A stretch of DNA of 7,614 bases from an uncultured bacterium (GTDB lineage: Bacteria > Verrucomicrobiota > Lentisphaeria > Victivallales > UBA1829). The position numbers and the translations under genes are program-made. Shown here one piece after another: positions 4,867-7,614 of this stretch. The number at the start of each line of letters is the position of its first letter. Within the stretch, counting starts at the first letter, position 1. Below the pieces are notes generated by a model. It was not told the origin of the DNA. It ran no database searches and saw nothing but the letters and a program-made list of their open reading frames with translations. The DNA lies in NCBI GenBank assembly GCA_900549045.1, contig URNE01000100.1, positions 1 to 7,614 on the forward strand. Direction: 5' to 3'.

Positions 4867-6357
4867 ATGCAGCTGGATGTTCAGTGGTTTTTAAAGACCC
4901 TCGTCGACAACTCTATCATGACGGTCGAGCGGGGAATACAGATCAACAACGCGCTTGGCGGAGAGCCGGATCTCATGCAGTACGCGCAGGAAGTGCTCAA
5001 CGAGCTCTGCGCCGGAATGTCTCCGGAAGATGCCCGGAACTGGGCTTCACAGCTGGAACAGGTGATTGCATTCGCCCAGCAGCAGGCGGCAACCGGCCAG
5101 GCGCCGGATCTGGGAACCGCACCGGACGCCGCGCAATCCGCCGGACCGCGGGCCGTTGCCGGAGAAGACGGCGAGAGCGCGGAAATTCCGAACCTGCGGA
5201 ACGTCTCTCAGATGACCGACGAAGAGGTTGCGGACACCATGCGCCAGCTGCTCCTCGCGCTCCGCGTTTACGGGGCTTCCGACCTTCACCTTTCCTCGAA
5301 TGCGCCCGCGTTCATCCGCAAAAATCTTCTGCTCGAACGCCTCGATCCCGAATGGGTGATGCCCGATGCGGATGTGGTCCGCCTCAACATGGCGCTTCTC
5401 ACGGAGGAACAACGCGAACAGTTCCGCCGGAGCCAGGACATGAACATCGGTCTTCAGATCGGCAAGGCGCGCTTCCGTACGGCGCTGATGTTCCACAAGG
5501 ACGGCATGTCCGGCGCGTACCGCCTGGTTCCCGACAGGATTATGACGCTGGAAGAGCTGGGCTTTCTTCCCGCCGACGCCAAGAACATCCGGCGTCTGCT
5601 CGACTATAACAACGGTCTGATCCTCGTGACCGGTCCGCTCGGTTCGGGTAAAACCACCACGCTCGCCTCAATGATTGAAGTCGCCAACAACACCCGCGAA
5701 GACCATGTGATCACCGTGGAAGACCCCATTGAAATCGTACAGAAATCGAAGGGCTGCCAGATCACGCAGAGAGAAATCGGCACCTGCACGAAGAGCTACC
5801 ACGCCGCACTGAAGGGAGCGCTGCGAGAAGACCCGGACATCATCGTCATCGGCGAAATGCACGACCTTGAGACCATCGAAAACGCAATCACCGCATCCGA
5901 AACCGGACACTTGGTGATCGGGACTCTGCACACCTGCGATGCGGGCAACACGCTGAACCGCGTGCTCGACGTCTTCCCCCCCGCCCAGCAGCCGCAGATC
6001 CGCGCCATGACCGCAGGCAGCTTGCGCGGCATCATCTGTCAGCGGCTCGTTCCCGCGGCAAACGGCGGACTGACCATTGCCTACGAACTGCTGATCAACA
6101 CCGTCGCCGTGGCGAACCTCATCAGCGAAGGCAAACTCTATCAGCTCAAAGCGACCATGCAGATCGGCAGCAAAGCCGGTATGTGTACCATCGACCAGAA
6201 CCTCTTCGAAAAATTCAAAGCCGGTCACATCACCGCGGAAACCGCCCTCGCCTACATGCGCGACACCTCCGTCATCGACCAGATCAAAAAATACGTCGCC
6301 GTGGAAGAGGCAAAAAAACTGGTTGCGGCAAAAGCCGCCGCAAAAAAGAAAAAATAA
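4867..6357 (+). CDS. PilT-family type IV pilus ATPase with N-terminal extension
   Basis: This 496-residue protein is a hexameric secretion ATPase of the PilT/GspE class, which sits at the inner-membrane base of type IV pili and normally powers retraction. Residues 1-75 are a helical domain not found in ordinary PilT (about 345 residues), followed by an Ala/Gln/Gly linker to about 110. The PilT-like N-domain has ASDLHLS (137-143). The ATPase domain has Walker A GPLGSGKT (256-263), Asp box ITVEDP (282-287), Walker B DPDIIVIGEM (322-331) and His box HLVIGTLHT (348-356). Departures are GPT to GPL in Walker A, GEMR to GEMH (H332), and the retraction motif AIRNLIRE reading AVANLISE (414-421), losing both arginines. 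The Lys/Ala tail (482-496) is unusual. There is no tetracysteine zinc motif, so PilB is unlikely. AAGGAG at 4852-4857 supports the start. A PilU-like accessory or a regulatory ATPase is possible. Confidence 0.9.
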   Translation: MQLDVQWFLKTLVDNSIMTVERGIQINNALGGEPDLMQYAQEVLNELCAGMSPEDARNWASQLEQVIAFAQQQAATGQAPDLGTAPDAAQSAGPRAVAGEDGESAEIPNLRNVSQMTDEEVADTMRQLLLALRVYGASDLHLSSNAPAFIRKNLLLERLDPEWVMPDADVVRLNMALLTEEQREQFRRSQDMNIGLQIGKARFRTALMFHKDGMSGAYRLVPDRIMTLEELGFLPADAKNIRRLLDYNNGLILVTGPLGSGKTTTLASMIEVANNTREDHVITVEDPIEIVQKSKGCQITQREIGTCTKSYHAALKGALREDPDIIVIGEMHDLETIENAITASETGHLVIGTLHTCDAGNTLNRVLDVFPPAQQPQIRAMTAGSLRGIICQRLVPAANGGLTIAYELLINTVAVANLISEGKLYQLKATMQIGSKAGMCTIDQNLFEKFKAGHITAETALAYMRDTSVIDQIKKYVAVEEAKKLVAAKAAAKKKK

Positions 6358-6364
6358 GAAGGAG
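6358..6364 (+). promoter_or_regulatory. Ribosome binding site of the second pilus ATPase gene
   Basis: GAAGGAG starts directly after the upstream stop codon and lies 7 nt before ATG 6372. It fixes this start although the frame is open back to an ATG at 6183 inside the preceding gene. Confidence 0.9.
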
Positions 6365-6371
6365 TCCGATC

Positions 6372-7427
6372 ATGCCCATCATTGACGATTATCTGAGAGA
6401 AATGCTGAGTCTGAAAGGCTCGGACTTGCATCTTTCCATCAACTATCCCGCAAAATACCGCATCAGCGGAAACCTGAAACCCGCGAACGATTTCATCCTC
6501 ACTCCTGAATTCATGGAGAAAATGCTCAAGGAGATCTGTCTTCCCGCCGACCGCTGGGACAGCTATCTCCAGACGCACGACCTCGACTTCGCATACGAAA
6601 TTCCCGGACTCGCCCGTTTCCGCTGCAACTACATGTACAACTACTACGGCCAGGCGGCGGTGCTCCGTCAGATTCCGAGCAAAATCCTGACCGTCGCCGA
6701 CCTGAAACTTCCCGAAATACTGCTGGACATCTGCAAAATCAAAAGCGGTCTCGTGCTCGTGACCGGCCCGACCGGTTCCGGCAAATCGACCACGCTTGCG
6801 GCGATGATCGACTACATCAACGACACGATGAAACGTCACATCATCACCATCGAGGACCCGATTGAGTTCGTGCACAAAAACAAGAACTGCACAATTGTCC
6901 ACCGCGAAGTGGGCATTCACAGCAAATCGTTCCCGATTGCGCTGCGCGGCGCGATGCGCTCCGACCCGGACATCGTGCTGATCGGAGAGATGCGGGAAAT
7001 GGAAACGATCCGTCTTGCACTCACCTGCGCCGCGATGGGAATGCTTGTTTTCGCAACCCTGCATACCAACAACGCCCCGAAGACAATCGACCGAATCATC
7101 GATGCATTCCCCTCGAACGAGCAGGCGCAGATCCGCACGATGCTTGCGGAATGTCTTCAGGCGGTTGTTTCGCAGCTTCTCTGCCGCAAAAAAGCGGGCG
7201 GACGAATCGCATGTCACGAAATCCTGCTCTGGACGGACGGTCTTCCGAACACGATCCGCGAAGGTCAGATATCCAACATCCGGACCATCATCGAAGCGAA
7301 CAAAGGCATGGGCATGCGCAGCATGGACGGCGGTCTCAAAGACCTGCTGATGAACGACATCATTTCCGCCGAGGAAGCCTACATGAAAGCCAGCGACAAA
7401 AAACTCTTCATCGACTATCTGGAATAA
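6372..7427 (+). CDS. pilT: Type IV pilus retraction ATPase PilT
   Basis: This 351-residue protein matches PilT in length (E. coli-type and Pseudomonas PilT are about 340-345). PilT is a cytoplasmic hexamer that depolymerises pili for twitching motility, adhesion or DNA uptake. Visible motifs are GSDLHLS (16-22) in the N-domain, Walker A GPTGSGKST (132-140), Asp box ITIEDP (158-163), Walker B DPDIVLIGEMRE (198-209) and the conserved TLHTN with H231. The first His-box histidine, usually in TGHLV, is Met224 here. The AIRNLIRE motif reads GLPNTIRE (290-297), keeping the second arginine. It starts 14 nt after the stop of the longer paralog and shares its promoter, an arrangement like pilT-pilU tandems. 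PilT is the best name by length and motifs; PilU or another PilT-like paralog is possible. No pilin or assembly gene is in the window. Confidence 0.9.
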   Translation: MPIIDDYLREMLSLKGSDLHLSINYPAKYRISGNLKPANDFILTPEFMEKMLKEICLPADRWDSYLQTHDLDFAYEIPGLARFRCNYMYNYYGQAAVLRQIPSKILTVADLKLPEILLDICKIKSGLVLVTGPTGSGKSTTLAAMIDYINDTMKRHIITIEDPIEFVHKNKNCTIVHREVGIHSKSFPIALRGAMRSDPDIVLIGEMREMETIRLALTCAAMGMLVFATLHTNNAPKTIDRIIDAFPSNEQAQIRTMLAECLQAVVSQLLCRKKAGGRIACHEILLWTDGLPNTIREGQISNIRTIIEANKGMGMRSMDGGLKDLLMNDIISAEEAYMKASDKKLFIDYLE

Positions 7428-7441
7428 TTTTCCGGAAAATT
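7426..7441. repeat. 16-bp perfect palindrome at the pilT stop codon
   Basis: AATTTTCCGGAAAATT is self-complementary over all 16 bases and begins within the pilT TAA. With no loop it is a poor RNA hairpin, so a DNA site for a symmetric dimer is more plausible than a terminator. It lies 12 bp before the -35 box of the next promoter. Confidence 0.55.
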
Positions 7442-7452
7442 CCCGCATCAAA

Positions 7453-7480
7453 TTGAAAAACGCCTTGGAGAAACTATATT
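7453..7480 (+). promoter_or_regulatory. Sigma70-like promoter for the downstream ATPase gene
   Basis: TTGAAA at 7453-7458 and TATATT at 7475-7480 are 16 bp apart, each five of six to consensus. The predicted start point is near 7487, about 34 nt before ATG 7521. The -10 box lies in the loop of the pilT terminator hairpin, so transcripts from here would lack the 5' arm and escape termination. Confidence 0.65.
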
Positions 7481-7497
7481 ACCTTCAAGGCTTTTTT
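7462..7497 (+). terminator. Rho-independent terminator after pilT
   Basis: GCCTTGGAG (7462-7470) pairs with CTTCAAGGC (7483-7491) as a 9-bp stem with one G-U pair and a 12-nt loop. It is followed by six T residues (7492-7497) and preceded by an A-tract. It ends the pilus ATPase transcript and overlaps the next promoter. Confidence 0.8.
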
Positions 7498-7520
7498 ACA
7501 ACAACAAGGAATCCGGCAAA

Positions 7521-7614
7521 ATGAAATTGGAATCTCTTCGGCTGCACAACTTCCGGGCGTTTCAGGATACCGCCATGAAACAGATCCCGAATTTCTGCAT
7601 CCTCGTTGGAGCAA
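7521..7614 (+). CDS. RecF/SMC-like AAA ATPase, N-terminal fragment
   Basis: Only the first 31 codons are present; the window edge cuts the gene. The start MKLESLRLHNFRAFQ, followed about 10 residues later by FCILVGA, is the typical opening of RecF/SMC/OLD-type ATPases. In these an N-terminal beta-strand and the I/LxNFRxF motif precede the Walker A loop (usually G-x-NGSGKS/T), and here the sequence stops just as that loop begins. Such proteins act in DNA repair, phage defence (OLD/AbiEii-like) or unknown roles, and this fragment cannot tell these apart. RecF itself usually sits next to dnaN or dnaA, which are not seen here. AAGGAA at 7506-7511 supports the ATG. It has its own promoter, separate from the pilus genes. 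Confidence 0.75.
   Translation, partial: MKLESLRLHNFRAFQDTAMKQIPNFCILVGA

Noticed and set aside
6183..6371. Longer N-terminus for the second pilus ATPase starting at ATG 6183
   Set aside because: It overlaps the preceding gene in another frame and is Arg/His-rich. ATG 6372 has a strong ribosome binding site and gives the usual PilT length.
6252..7451. 399-codon open frame on the - strand opposite pilT
   Set aside because: It is fully antisense to a gene with intact Walker motifs and has His/Asp/Val-rich translation typical of complement frames.
1..7614. CRISPR array, tRNA, rRNA or insertion sequence
   Set aside because: No spaced repeat array, cloverleaf-like segment, rRNA-like stretch or transposase frame was seen on either strand.

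Overview
The window is one end of a shotgun contig from a bacterium with moderately high GC. Bases 1-65 are not genomic: seven T residues are followed by a perfect copy of the 58-nt Illumina TruSeq universal (P5) adapter, so biological sequence starts at base 66. All supported genes lie on the + strand, most have a clear AAGGAG-type ribosome binding site, and intergenic gaps are short. The organism cannot be fixed from this window. AT-rich promoters, C-rich codon use in the highly expressed genes, a fused RpiB-SHMT protein and tandem PilT-family ATPases would fit a PVC-group bacterium (for example Lentisphaerota, such as gut Victivallis relatives), but this is a guess from gene content and not a demonstrated assignment.

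Layout. (1) 66-1149: the 3' part of an unrecognised protein gene, followed after 11 nt by a stand-alone CheY-like receiver protein. (2) 1150-1210: a short regulatory gap with three copies of CGTGAT, two of them forming an inverted repeat around a possible extended -10 element. (3) 1211-4692: a compact operon of a low-molecular-weight phosphatase with the YwlE-type signature CTGNTCR, a 572-residue fusion of ribose-5-phosphate isomerase B (RpiB) and serine hydroxymethyltransferase (GlyA), and seryl-tRNA synthetase (SerS). It closes with a strong Rho-independent terminator. (4) 4757-6357 and 6372-7427: a good sigma70-like promoter drives two tandem PilT-family type IV pilus ATPases. The first has a 110-130-residue N-terminal extension and a lysine-rich tail; the second has normal PilT length. 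(5) 7426-7520: a 16-bp perfect palindrome at the pilT stop codon, then a terminator whose loop carries the -10 box of the next promoter. (6) 7521-7614: the first 31 codons of a RecF/SMC-like ATPase gene, cut by the window edge.

How the genes fit together. The phosphatase-RpiB-GlyA order matches the known Bacillus ywlE-ywlF(rpiB)-ywlG-glyA neighbourhood, here without ywlG and with rpiB and glyA fused into one reading frame. SHMT interconverts serine and glycine and feeds one-carbon pools, SerRS consumes serine for translation, and RpiB supplies ribose-5-phosphate, so the operon links pentose, serine/one-carbon and translation metabolism. The pilus ATPase pair is a separate transcription unit. 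Each paralog has lost different conserved PilT residues, which suggests divided or cooperative roles.

No defence system, CRISPR array, tRNA, rRNA, transposon or prophage was found. The most notable points are the RpiB-GlyA fusion with an altered RpiB active-site loop (CRSG in place of CGTG), the YwlE-like phosphatase, the divergent PilT pair, the overlapping terminator/promoter and the retained sequencing adapter.
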